Shown: positions 11,699 through 22,642 of the stretch, one piece after another
Position numbering within the stretch: the first letter of the stretch is position 1
How the letters are laid out: every line of letters begins with the position of its first letter
Assembly: GCA_029959085.1 (NCBI GenBank)
Contig: JARWIR010000013.1
Coordinates: 13,703,186-13,767,185, forward strand
DNA from: Nemophila menziesii
Lineage: Eukaryota; Streptophyta; Magnoliopsida; Boraginales; Hydrophyllaceae
Direction of reading: 5' to 3'
DNA: 64,000 nucleotides
The notes under the pieces: generated by a model
Databases searched by the model: none
Seen by the model: only the letters and a program-made list of their open reading frames with translations
What the model was told of the DNA's origin: nothing
Translations under genes and position numbers: made by a program

Positions 11699-12789
11699 TC
11701 ACTTGGGGTCGACTTAACTTTTTATTGCTAACTTTTAAAAAAAAAATTGCATTCTACCTACTACTTTCATCTATATTTGAAGAAAAAGAACCCCATTTCA
11801 ACTGAAATTTAAAGTCATAATTATTGCATGCGTCAAAAAAGTTGGACTCAAAAATAAACTAGACGACAAATTAAATGGATAAAAAGGTCATCCTACTTGT
11901 GAAACTCATACTCATATACAAGTATATCCTTTTATTCGTAGTGCTTAATATTCAACCACCTTCAAACTCGTAGTTTGGTACAGATTTTAAAAAATTATAT
12001 ATATGCATGCACTTAATAGGGTCAAAGAAATACGAACTCATTTTCTAAATGGGTTGGTGCATAAGGAAAGGACATATATATGTGGTATAATTTAATTATC
12101 TACTGAAATGGATATTAAAAGGAGCACACCGTATAATATAATTAGATCTCTTCATAATTTATAATGTGATATTCTTTTATTCATAAGTTAACCATCATCT
12201 TCTGATCATCACACTAGGATGTTGATGTAACCAACCCCAAACTATTATAGATATTATAACTGTGTTTTTGGTCGTGGTAGGTGGTCTAAGAGACTCAAGA
12301 TCTTGATTTAAAGCAAAGGTTAGCTGAACAAGTATAGTGTTGTTTATTTTCGTCATATATACAATCTACTCCCTAACCAAACATCCCAAGATTCTTTGAA
12401 CAAAAAAAAAAAAAAACATCCCAAGATTGGTGTGCTATATTTTTTGTATTCTCTTTTCCTGGATTTAAAAAAAAAAAGGGCTATTCACCCATCAATTTAA
12501 TAACCCATCAGACTGCCAAAACTCAAAGTAAAAAAAGGGTTATAAACCTTCCTTTATATTGAGTTGAAAATTTTGGATTGATTGGTTTCTAATATAGTGA
12601 GTGATTTTCTTGGAATCTATTAATTAAGATATATATGGCACCGAGTTAATCACCCAAGTTAAAGCTGAGGGTAGAAACGTGAAATAGTAAAAATTGTGGA
12701 TTTTTTGAGTGGATTAAAATTATGTAAACTTTATAGGGGTGGGTTGTTAGGTTTTTAGCATAATAACGAGATATAAAATACTAAATAGG
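11699..12789. other. intergenic, AT-rich, with one micro-insertion
   Basis: I see no gene. Homopolymer A runs occur at about 12402-12416 and 12468-12477. The first belongs to the micro-insertion described separately. The 12480-12760 stretch has weak similarity to the ends of copy B but could not be resolved. Confidence 0.5.
12394..12415 (+). mobile_element. ultra-short poly(A) insertion with TSD
   Basis: The 13-bp word acatcccaagatt occurs at 12381-12393 and again at 12416-12428. Between the copies lie only ctttgaac and about 14 A. A TSD plus a 3' A-tail is the signature of target-primed reverse transcription. The 8 bp would be all that remains of the retroelement 3' end. Confidence 0.7.
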
Positions 12790-13330
12790 TAATTGTGGCT
12801 CATGTATTGCTGGATTCATAGGTAATTGTGAGGCAGATTTTTCAGTCTTTTCGGAATTATTTGCTTTATATTTTGGACTGAAATGGGCTATCAATAAGGG
12901 CTTTACTTCGCTAAGTATTGAAACAGATTTCCACGCGCTAGTGAAGGGCGGTGGGAGCTCTACTCATTATGAGATGGACTCGGGGAAGTTTCACGCGCTA
13001 GTGAAGGGCGGTGGAAACTTAGGTAGTCACACTGTTTCAATTATTAATGAATGTTGCACATTACTAAAGTGCTACCCCGGTTTAGAAGTGAATCATATAT
13101 ACAGGGAAGCGAATTTTTGCGCGGATAAACTAGCTAAAGTGGGAGCGTCTATGAACACACCACCAACGGACTTTGAGGAGCCTCCTGGTTACTTAATAAA
13201 ATTGATTATGAGTGATAGAAGTGAACGAGCAACACCTAGAGTTGCTTTAGTTTTAGAATAAGAGTTGTAGCTCATCTTGTAATAATTTTTTCTTAACGAC
13301 TTTAAAGCCTCCGATGTATGCAAAAAAAAA
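12790..13330 (+). mobile_element. 5'-truncated LINE fragment (RNase H domain) with TSD
   Basis: The 15-bp word aaaatactaaatagg occurs at 12775-12789 and again directly after the poly(A) at 13331-13345. The insert encodes an RNase H-like (RVT_3) tail: ELFALYFGLKWAI, SIETDFHALV, NHIYREANFCADKLAK, and ends at a TAA near 13261. It belongs to a different LINE lineage from the 4-5 kb copies, as its RNase H sequence is clearly distinct. A 60-bp in-frame duplication lies inside (12932-13014). Confidence 0.88.
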
Positions 13331-13679
13331 AAAATACTAAATAGGCAATATCATTTTATTTATCGAATAATTATGCAATATTAGAATACCAATAATAAAC
13401 GATAAATTGACGACGTTACTCAATCACATTATAGCAATTTGAAAAGTGTTGAAATTAAAAAGAAAAGAACCTTCACAAAATATTTTTACATTATTTTCTA
13501 TACTTTATGATTTTAACAATTTAATCGTTCAAGAATATTTTATGTTTTGCACTTCAAAATCCAATTCATTAATATAAACATGTGCACTCAAGAATTTATC
13601 TTAGCCTCAAACTATTCATTGTAAAGTTATATGTTCAGTAACCTCCATTTGTTTTTATATTTGTTTTATATATGGGTTA

Positions 13680-14785
13680 AATGGTAAGATCGAGAAAGGA
13701 ATTGTGAAAAGATTTAGTTGATCATACTACTACTTTGATGCACCTTGGCTACTATTGAGATATTTTAATAACATATTAGCTCACATTGAGATGGAAAATG
13801 GAAGTGTAGTGATAATGGGAGACTTTAAAATAAATTTGTGGATTGTTGTAACACACTTGGGTTAGAAGATTTGCAATATTCAGGTCAATTCTTCACATGA
13901 GACAATAATCATATACTTAGGCTGATAGATTGAGCGATTGGGAATCAAAGGCTTGAAGCCTCAGATCATTATGTTTATGCGGATTTATTGTCGAAATCTA
14001 GTGTCTTGGATAATTCCACATGCATTTGATCGTTGTTCTTACAAAATGTTACAAAAGTTACACCATTTTGATTCTTTAATATGTGGGTCGATCATAAGGT
14101 GGTTAGTAATGGGTAGAATAAACCTTATAGCCGAGGGACTAGACAATTCGTCGTTTGCTAAAAGTTTCAAAACTTGAAACCGGACTCGAGTAGTTAAACA
14201 GAGAGCATTATTCTCACATTTTCGAAATCGACAAAAAGACAAGCGAGGCATTGGAGGTAGTCGGGGTTAATAATTCAAATTTTGAAGAATTAGTTAAGTT
14301 TTGGAAAATGGCTAATAGACTTGGAAAGACCGAGATTAGTTTTCTCAAACAAAAAGAAAAACTTGGGTATAAACTTAAAAGTGATTGATGCATAAAATTT
14401 TTCCATAGAATCATGAAGAGTAAACAAAGAATAAGATTCATTGCCAAAGTGGAACACCCTAATGGTGAAGAAACTACTTTTAGTGCTCAAGGACACAAAG
14501 CATTTGCGGATTATTATAAGAGTTTGTTGGATTCGGGGGTTAATACAAAAAATGTAGATACCAGGATTTTCGATTGGGGTAAAGTCTTGACAAAGGGGCA
14601 AGGATTAGAGATCTGTATATAAGTTTCCTATGTAGTTACAAAATATGCTATTTTTCGAATTGTGAATGACAAGTCTCTCGGACCTACTGGGTATTCATCC
14701 CTTTTCTTCAAGAAATCATGGGGGTTATTTGGTGATAAAGTAATTAATGTGGCACGTGAATTTTTCACCTCCGATTTTTTTACTT
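13680..14785 (+). pseudogene. LINE relic, endonuclease to N-terminal reverse transcriptase (first half)
   Basis: Broken frames carry endonuclease motifs (VVIMGDFK near 13815, then RLID.AIGN and ASDHY around 13930-13970). They are followed by the linker and early RT (FADYYKSLL, VDTRIFDWGKVLT, then YAIFRIVNDKSLGPTGYSSLFFKKSWGLFGDKV at about 14640-14740, read in part). There are many stops and frameshifts. The RT continues at 16200-16480 after an inserted repeat. Confidence 0.75.
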
Positions 14786-16200
14786 ACAGAATTTATAAGT
14801 CCAGGGGGGTGAATAGGTGACTAATCAAAATACATATTTTGGAAGATAACATAAGTATGAAAATTAGTTGAAGCAATTTATTAAACATTTTGTGAGCTAA
14901 AGACAAAATATAGTGATAAAGGTGAATGGTTAGCTAATAACATATCACAAAATAAAGCATGAAGTAAAAGTAGGGTCAGAGATACATAATCAGTAATACA
15001 AAAATGATTACCCTGCATCCACTACCTAGGGTCTTGCTCTAAGAATTTTTAAACTTCTTTTCCACTAAACTCAAGTAACTTTTAAAGGTGAGCTACAAAC
15101 CAATTACACATGAGATTTTTCTCAGCTAAATCACATCCTAATGATGAGACTTTCAACGGTTAGGTCACAACCTGAACTCGAATGCCTCAAGCTAACTCCC
15201 TTATGTAATCACCTACATAAATTACTACTTCCATATGGAAGTATTCTCTTCTTTAAAGAGATGAAACCCTTATCTCTTTGTTTTAATGAAACTAAGTTCT
15301 AATCTAGAGAAAGAGTATAGTAAGTGTAATTCTAACTATTTACGAGATAAAATAAATAACTCATAATGAAAAGATATGATAATCAAAGTGTCAAGCCTTC
15401 AACTAAGATGTGAAAGTGATAATTGGATGCTTGAGAATGATATGGATAGCTTCATCTAAATACTTGAGAGTAGTAGTAGGTGTGAAAATGAAGGTGTATT
15501 GAATTGTCCCTTAGATCGGGTATTTATAATTACTGTTTGAGCCCCCATTGGTTGGAATTATAAATTTATAAAACACCTAAAGCGGGAACCATTTTGGCAA
15601 ACCGGGATGCCATTTTGGATGAGTTGTACGATTTTTCGTTGTGCAATCAATGATCCAACGTTAAAAACTCAATGTCTCTTCTCTAAAAGTAGAGTGACAA
15701 TTTTTCAGCTCAAATCGTGAACCCATTTAAGGAGGGAAGTCGTTTACTAAAGCAAAATAACATTGTGCTAAATCGGGATCATGTGCCTTCTATATGCCAG
15801 TTTGGATTTTTTAACACTATTGTCCTAGCTAAAGAGGGCCCATTACAAACCGGGAATTCAATTTTCCTTTTTGATCATTATTCATCTTATGAGAAAAACT
15901 TATACTTAAGAGTTGTTAGAAATGATATTTTAAGGATAAGTGTAGTTCACCCAAAAATCCAAAACTCAACACGTAAAAAGATATAGCACAAATCATTTGA
16001 AAAATTTGTGAAATTACGAAAGCAAGAATAACAGTGCTTTAGTAAATATGTTTCCACCATAATATGTATCTTAAAATTAATTTTGAGAGGGGTTGAAGTT
16101 AACATAAGTTGGTATAGTGATTTTTTTTTTTTTTTTTTTGGACAGTAGTTGGTATAGTGATTAGAAAATAATTTGTGACATGAAAACATATTTTTGTCAA
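14786..16200 (-). repeat. LTR-like relic, family X, minus orientation, inside a LINE relic
   Basis: It begins near caggggggtgaataggtgac and carries the reverse complement of the family X block seen at 8690-8760 (around 15590-15670). The LINE RT reads up to its left edge and resumes after its right edge, so it was inserted into the LINE. An open frame at 15717-15986 has no recognisable domain. No coding region of a retroelement is seen. Edges are approximate. Confidence 0.5.
16123..16146 (-). mobile_element. ultra-short poly(A) insertion with TSD (minus strand)
   Basis: The word agttggtatagtgatt occurs at 16107-16122 and 16147-16162. Between them is a T-run plus ggacagt, which on the minus strand reads actgtcc followed by about 17 A. 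This is the same layout as the insertions at 12394 and 17469. Confidence 0.7.
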
Positions 16201-16480
16201 TTTGAAAGGGGTCCTTTGCATAAACAATTAAATAATGTTATTATTGCTCTCACGTTGAAGAAAGATATACCCTTGAAAGTTAAAGATTATATGCCAATAT
16301 TGTGTTTAATATCATCTACAAATCCAACACCATGATAATAATGAATCAGATGAAATTGGATTTGGATGATATTATTGATACGTGCAAAATAATTTTGTCT
16401 TCGGAAGATTGATGACCAAGAATATTCACCTTATGCAAGAATTGTTGAGAGGGTACAACAATGATAATAGCTGGTGGGTC
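16201..16480 (+). pseudogene. LINE relic, continuation of reverse transcriptase (second half)
   Basis: The frame reads LHKQLNNVIIALTLKKDI, then PLKVKDYMPI, and later VFGRLMTKNIHLMQELLRGY. These correspond to the RT motifs (I-ALIPK, DYRPISC, and SAFVPGRxIxDNIxLxQEL) that should follow the RT start at 14640-14740. The sequence is decayed. It is cut at its right side by an Athila-like LTR fragment. Confidence 0.75.
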
Positions 16481-16481
16481 C

Positions 16482-16855
16482 TGGGGTGTGATTAAATTAA
16501 ACAATAAATAAGAGGACCTACTTACCGCAAGCGTACGGGTCGTTCCAAGTAATAATTAGATAAAAGGGAATTCGTTCTCAGAGATTGAACTGATATAACC
16601 AAAGTGTTAAATAAATAAGTAGTAGTAATTGCGAATACAAAAAATAAATGATAAAATATTATTGTTTGGTTTTGAAGATTAAACTACTAGACACAAATAA
16701 ATTAATAACTAGATATTAACACAAAGGAAATAAATTAAACTAAAGAGATATGGACGCAAATATGATAGAGGTACTTGAGTTTCGCAAGGGATTCACCTAA
16801 GTTCCTATAATTACTGTTTTTATTTAATTTGTTGAAGTTGTCGTCCGTATTTAAT
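16482..16855 (-). repeat. Athila-type LTR fragment
   Basis: The piece begins gggtcctggggtgtgatt and contains accgcaagcgtacgggtcgt and ttcgttctcagagattgaac. These parallel the PBS-side part of the LTR at 1765-2050. Only the first about 370 bp is recognisable. It lies between two LINE relics of opposite strand. Confidence 0.5.
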
Positions 16856-17320
16856 TTGTAACCCCGCTTAGGTTTGTTCCCGCCAATGAAGTTAATGTCT
16901 TGAGTACCCGAAACCAATCTACCTGGAATTCTACCCCATACTCGCGAGTAACTAATAGCAAGAAAAAGGGCTTTCCTAATCAAAGCTTTTGTTGTAGGAA
17001 ATTCGCCTCAGTTGAAGACAACATCATTCTGGGCCTTCCATATTGTGCCGATCATAGTCCCGAAGAAAATATTCCACATAATCCCAGAATAAACACTCTT
17101 GCTGGATAAATGTTTATTCCACCAAGCATGTCCTAAAGGATCGCTATATCCAACTGTAACAGCTCCCGATTCTGCGGCCTGACTTGTCACATTTACACCA
17201 TCAGACCTGGTACCCATGCTAACCTCCATACTTGTTCGTCGTGATATAGTCTCCTGTGGCGCCATCTCGAACAGGTCCTTCATCCCCCATTCCTCGAAGC
17301 TAGTTTGTTGTTAAAGAGTG
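16856..17320 (-). pseudogene. LINE relic, zinc-finger spacer and start of RNase H
   Basis: On the minus strand one frame (17283-17008) reads WWNKHL then IMWNIFFGTMIGTIWKAQND, the conserved W.IW.ARN region between RT and RNase H. A TGA and a frame change follow. The next frame (16983-16735) reads ALFLAISYSRVWG, then GYKLNTDDNFNK, the start of RNase H (W.KLNTDGS). The rest of the RNase H is lost. Confidence 0.65.
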
Positions 17321-17468
17321 TTCATCACCTGAAGATCACACTTGGTGGTTACCTTCTGTAATACCTAACATTATATTTATTTGTAATACCTGACATTATT
17401 CATAAATTTGTGGCAACAAATTTTAATAAATTTTATAAAATCTACAAGATTAAATAGCATAAATATAT

Positions 17469-17488
17469 CCCGTCCAAAAAAAATAAAA
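17469..17488 (+). mobile_element. ultra-short poly(A) insertion with TSD
   Basis: The word aaatagcataaatatat occurs at 17452-17468 and 17489-17505. The 20 bp between are cccgtcc followed by an A-rich tail (aaaaaaaataaaa). The gtcc before the A-run is shared with the insertion at 16123. Confidence 0.65.
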
Positions 17489-17540
17489 AAATAGCATAAA
17501 TATATATGAGAGCCACTTTGGATTCGGAATTATTTTGACT

Positions 17541-17617
17541 CCAATAAGATTCGATCTCACGACCTCTTAGTCTCTGGAGTGTTGTCTAACCACTAGACCA
17601 CCTATCGATTTTCAAAC
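17541..17617 (-). ncRNA. tRNA-derived SINE head or tRNA relic
   Basis: The minus strand reads TGGTCTAGTGGTTAGAC (a good A-box) and, about 30 nt later, GTCGTGAGATCGAATC (a B-box-like T arm). The 7-nt acceptor arms do not pair, so it is not a functional tRNA gene. A tRNA-like head followed by unrelated sequence fits the 5' end of a plant SINE. The body to about 17500 is not otherwise recognisable. Confidence 0.55.
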
Positions 17618-17639
17618 AACTCATCTAATGCCCATCCTT

Positions 17640-18113
17640 GAAAAAACTTCTGTCAAGAAAGTCGAGGACGCTTGTCCTATTGTGGCTCCGTGTCTAACGT
17701 GTTTTGCAAGAAAATTCGTCTGGTCGTTCATCTGACACGGTAAATGCAGGTAGGTATAGAAACTGATTCTTTCGTTATCCGATGAATTTGTAGATGATCA
17801 GTTGTATCGTTTATCTTACTGTTGATACCGGTCTAATACAAATCCATGATCTTTTAGAATGTATATTTCAGATTATATCTTTTATTTTTATATCTAATAT
17901 CATGAATCAAGTAATTATTTGACCAGACTAATATGTGTACATATTTATATTTAATTAAATTAATACGTGCTAGACATATTCATAGGTTTATAAATATATA
18001 TTTGTTTATGTGTTCAAATAATGTTTAGATTGATATTCGATTCCGTATTAAAATATCTTATTTGAAATACACAATTTGAAACATCATGTCATATTTAAGA
18101 AAATATGCTAACC
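17640..18113. other. intergenic, no recognisable feature
   Basis: AT-rich DNA. No ORF or repeat structure was found up to the LINE insertion site. Confidence 0.5.
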
Positions 18114-18125
18114 AAATAGGGCTAT

Positions 18126-19238
18126 AGGCTAGAGAGAGAAAGAGTAACCCTTAGCTTATCCACTCCACCGCTAAACTTTGTCACCTACAATCCTTGAAAA
18201 TTCTTGCAATTTCATTGAACAGATGCAAAATTTGGCACCTAATTAGATAGATAACAGCATAGTAGGAAGATGAGTGAATCATCGGATGGTACTAACAAGT
18301 TCAAATATAGCTACCAAGAGCGCGTTCTCGGGATGCTATGGAGCTTAGATAACGGGAGCCAACTGGATTCAAGGACAACAAGACATGAACAAGAAAGGGG
18401 AAGAAGAAGGCAGGAAGATAGAACGACTAAAACAAACAAGCAAATGATCTTTAAACTGATTATATGCGAAAATTGGGTTATACACATAACAGGTAAATAT
18501 ATTTCTGAAAGCTTTCTTTGTTTACGTGAGTTTATTATAACAGTGACCATGCAAATAGATATAGTTAAGGTTATTGATGAAACAATAAATAGTAAAAGTT
18601 TGTATAGGACTAATAAAGGAACAAGATGGCGTGTACTAAAACTAAAAACTATCAAGGAATATTTGAATATTAGAAATTGTAATATAAAGAATTATAAAAG
18701 ATATATTTTTAATAAATATAATGAGTATGCAGTTGGGGACTTAATAACGGGTTATATAGTATGGAATAGTAGATATGTTTTCAATCTAGGACATTGTAAA
18801 GCTTATTCAGGAAGCCCTAAGGGAGTTAATGGGGAGAACATGTGTTTAACATGCAATTCTATGATAGGACATAAGATTAGGTGGCGTGTTTCGAGCTTTG
18901 CTACGATAATGAAGATTAAGAGGTCCAATAACAAACCGTGCATGGCTATTAGTGGTTTTCCACTGTTTACACTTAAGGTTCTATATAAACGAGGCCTCAT
19001 GATACAGGAAACCTACCATAAACAAAGCTCTGCAATTCTTTTCTCAATTATCAGATATGTTATCTTCCAACAACCTTTAAACAATGCTACTATTTACCAC
19101 GTTTTTCTTCATAGTCAGAATCCTTTACCTCACAATCACATTTTGCTTATTCCTATACCGTATTATCAAACTAGTTACTTTTGCTGTCTTAGGTCTAGTT
19201 ATTCTATCTCTTCTTTTTTAACCGATCATCACCTTTCC
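18126..19238 (+). promoter_or_regulatory. LINE 5' leader (internal promoter region)
   Basis: The region precedes the likely ORF1 ATG at 19239, whose context is ccATGG. It starts with aggctagagagagaaagag. A frame starting at 18270 stays open through the whole leader and joins ORF1 in frame, giving 323 extra codons with no recognisable domain. I treat these as leader, not protein, but cannot exclude an N-terminal extension. Confidence 0.55.
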
Positions 19239-21037
19239 ATGGCTACACGCGACAGACACGCTTTGCCTGTGGTACCTCTAAACAGCCATAACATTAGATA
19301 TTTAGGAGTAGTTGATATTGGGGTCCGCGTTAGAAGTATACAGTATGAGGAGCGAGTCTTCAGGCTATTAGTTACAGTAGTTGGGGTACCTAAGAATAAG
19401 ATCAGTCTTCGAGGCTTTGTAAGACACATTCGAGAAAAATGGGGAGTAAAAGGTGGGTTTACATGCGTTGAAGAAGGTATTACAGAGAAGGGTTATCACC
19501 AAACAGATTAACGCTAGAGGATAAGGAAGATTTGGATGCTCTATGGAATGCTAGACCCGGTATATTCTTGGGCTTTCACGTTAGCTTCAACATTTGGCCA
19601 AACAACTATGCTATCTCCGATTTACCTGGTGAGTATTCGTCAACATGGGTTCAAGTTACTGGTTTAGCATACATTCAGAATACTTTAGAGACACTTAATT
19701 CTCTTGGGTTAAGCTTTGTTGAACTTGAAGAAATAGACTTCCCCGATATTGTGACTCGAGATATTCAATTGCTAAGGTTTAGGGTACGGTTTAATATTAA
19801 AGAGAGGCTCCCCGCTGGTGTATATCTTCATCAGGAAGATGGAGCGGGTTGGGCCTTGTTTAAATATGAACGAGTTGGGCTATTTTGCTATTCTTGTGGG
19901 CTGTTAGGACATAGGGCTGGAAAATGCCCAGAACCAGCCAACAAGGACATAACTGATCCAGATGAATTGCGTAAGGTAACTTGGTCGGTTAATAACACTG
20001 TGGAATTTCCACCTGATGGTCCTATTTACGGTATAAGGAAGAAGGTAAGGAAAGGTTTTCCTTTAAGCTCTAATGACAAGAATAGAACTAATACGCCAGA
20101 TGATAGAGATGAGGGAGACGGCGCTAAAGGAAAAGAGAAGGAACAATCGCAAGGACAGGGGCGTTTCTTTCCTGGTGAAGGTTCACGAAATCCAAAGAGC
20201 AAAGACAGAGAAGCGGGTACTAAGGGCAGTGAGAATACATCGAACAGAAGGACAGGAAATATTGAATTCCGTGGATCTTGCTTGCTCAATGAGATCATCC
20301 AGGAGGCAAGGCATCTGAACCTAGGTGAGAGTCAACCAGAACTGGCGAATAGGGCTTCTACACCAGTGATATCAGCAACGAATATTAGAAGAAGTGGAAA
20401 AGAAATAAGGGACGATTCAGAACAAGGTTTTCAGATGGGAACTTTTGGATTATTAGAAAGAGAGGATATACCTACCAATTTAGTCTCAAACCAATCACAA
20501 GGGAGAAATAGGTTCAGCGCGCTATCATCTAGTAGTGAAAGGAGAAGAGAGATTCGAACAAAGGCTCGATATGAGAATTTTACGAAGGAAGAAACTCTGA
20601 AAAGAAGGGCACAATATATGGGTGGTTTTGGAGAAAGTTCAAAAAAGAAACAAAAGGTTATACAACAAGATCATGTAGAAACTGGAATAAAGATAATTGA
20701 AAAGGTAGGAGATGATAATATAGGTGGGAAATTAAATGAAGAGGAAGAAGAATCTAGTGGGGGATGGTTTGACTTGTCAGACAAAGAATTATCAGACTTG
20801 GGGGATAAAGGCCTATTTATTGATGAGGAGGACTCACAGTTTGAGCCGGAGGAGGAGTTCCCGGAGAATATATATAGTGGTCAGGTTGGTGATTATGAAA
20901 AGGGTGAGTCAGAATCAGGGGAAGAAGAGGTTCAGAGTAAACGCATTCCAATTACTAAGGCTAAGAGGGGAGGAGTATCTGCTACTAGGAAGAAGGGGAG
21001 CGGTCAACCCAGCAGTGTGGCCGCGGGTAGGAAATGA
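19239..21037 (+). pseudogene. LINE ORF1: DUF4283-type nucleic-acid-binding protein, frameshifted
   Basis: The start region carries the DUF4283-like pattern (VPKNKISLRGFVRHIREKWG). A one-base frame change at about 19475-19500 moves the reading to a frame running YREGLSPNRLTLEDKEDL, then WNARPGIFLGFHV and on to STWVQVTGL. A CX2CX4HX4C zinc knuckle (CYSCGLLGHRAGKC) sits at about 19886-19927, the zf-CCHC_4 position typical of plant LINE ORF1. A hydrophilic tail with an acidic stretch (about 20730-20940) and a basic end follows. In active elements this protein binds LINE RNA. The TGA stop overlaps the ORF2 ATG (ATGA). Confidence 0.85.
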
Positions 21038-22642
21038 CGACTTGCGTATGAAACTGTCAAGGGATACGGGCTCCTTTGACAGTTTCTAGTATTAGGTCCG
21101 TACTTAATAGATTTAAACCGGGGGTTGCTTGCTTTTTTGAAACAATGTTATGTGCAAATGATGCTCCCGAAGTTTTACGTAATTTTAGATATGCTAATCA
21201 TTTTGTTCAGGACCCGGTAGGGAAGGCATATCATTCGGGAGGCATTTTGGTACTCTGGCACGCGGATGTTAAGCTCGAAATTGTTAGGACTAATCACTAT
21301 TTTGTAATATTATATATTAATGAACCATATTTTCCCTATTATATTGTGTGTGTTCATGCTCCAAATAATCTAGAACATAGGTTGAAATTATGGGAAGAAA
21401 TAACGCTATGAAATCAAAATGTTAATAAACCTTGGGTATTAATCGGTGATTTTAATGATATACTTAAGAAATGCGAAAAGTTAAGTAACACACCACCGGA
21501 TAATAAACGAATATATGAGTTTAATAAGTTTATATCTAATAATAATTTGAGTGAAATTCATTCTAGAGGCAGTTATTTTACATGGACTAACCGTAGAATT
21601 GACAAGCCAGTCAAGGTAAAACTTGATCGGGCATTTGCATCGTGTGAGTGGTTAAACAGGTTCAGCAATGCACAGGTGTATATACCTCCAGCTATAGGCT
21701 CGGATCATTGTCCGCTTATCTTACAAGAAGAAAAAACACATAATAGAGGTTTAAAATGGTTCAAGTTTGAAACGATGTGGACAGAACATCCGGAGTGTGA
21801 AGGTATTATCGGAACAACGTGGGGAGAACCAGGAGTGGAAGAGTCGCTACCGGTGTTTATAGTTAAAAGAGACAATACAGTAACAGCACTCACAGGATGG
21901 AGCAGGAGAACATTTAAGAACAATGCAATGAAAATAAAAGAACTGACAAAGAAAATGGTAGAATTAGATAAAAAACTACCTACTAAAGAGGTCATCGAGG
22001 AACAGATACAAATAAAAGAGAATTTGAAGCAGACGTACATTGCTGAATAGAAATATTGGTATGATCGAGCGAGACAAAATTGGATAAAGTACGGGGATAA
22101 AAATACAAATTTTTTTTATCTGGCAACAATCAAACGGCGACATTTGAATAGAATACAAAGAATCAAGAAGGAGGATGGACTATAGACGGAGGAAATTTCG
22201 GAGGTTAGAAACAGCTTTCAGGAGTATTACAAGAAGTTATTTAGAGAAAGGAATATGGAGGATATGGAAGAAGCGACGGAGGCTATTCGATGCAAAGTCA
22301 CCAGAGAAATGAATGAAGACTTGGTAAGAATACCGGACTTGGAAGAAGTAAGGAAAGCAGTTTTTGACATGTCACCTTCGAAGGCTCCAGGTCCGGATGG
22401 GTTAAACGGAAAATTTTACCAGGAATATTGGCATATAATACAAACAAATGTCCTTCTAATGGTTCAGGATTTCTTTATGAATAATATTTCTCTGGACAAA
22501 CTAAATGAGACATTGGTAACCCTAATCCCGAAAGGGGAAACCCAGGAAGGGGTTGGGGATTACCGACCGATATCTTGTGTAAACTTTGGATATAAAGTAA
22601 TTGCTAAGATAATGGCTAATAGACTACAGGGTATTATGGATA

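Noticed and set aside
12480..12760. A further member (H) of the Mutator-like family
   Set aside because: Words such as ttcacccatcaattt and gagttaatcaccc recall copy B, but no consistent pair of ends or TSD was found.
17541..17617. Functional tRNA gene on the minus strand
   Set aside because: A- and B-box words are present, but the acceptor arms do not pair, so I call it a SINE head or relic.
18270..19511. 413-codon ORF as a host gene
   Set aside because: It lies inside the LINE and runs into ORF1. It was kept as leader plus ORF1 instead.
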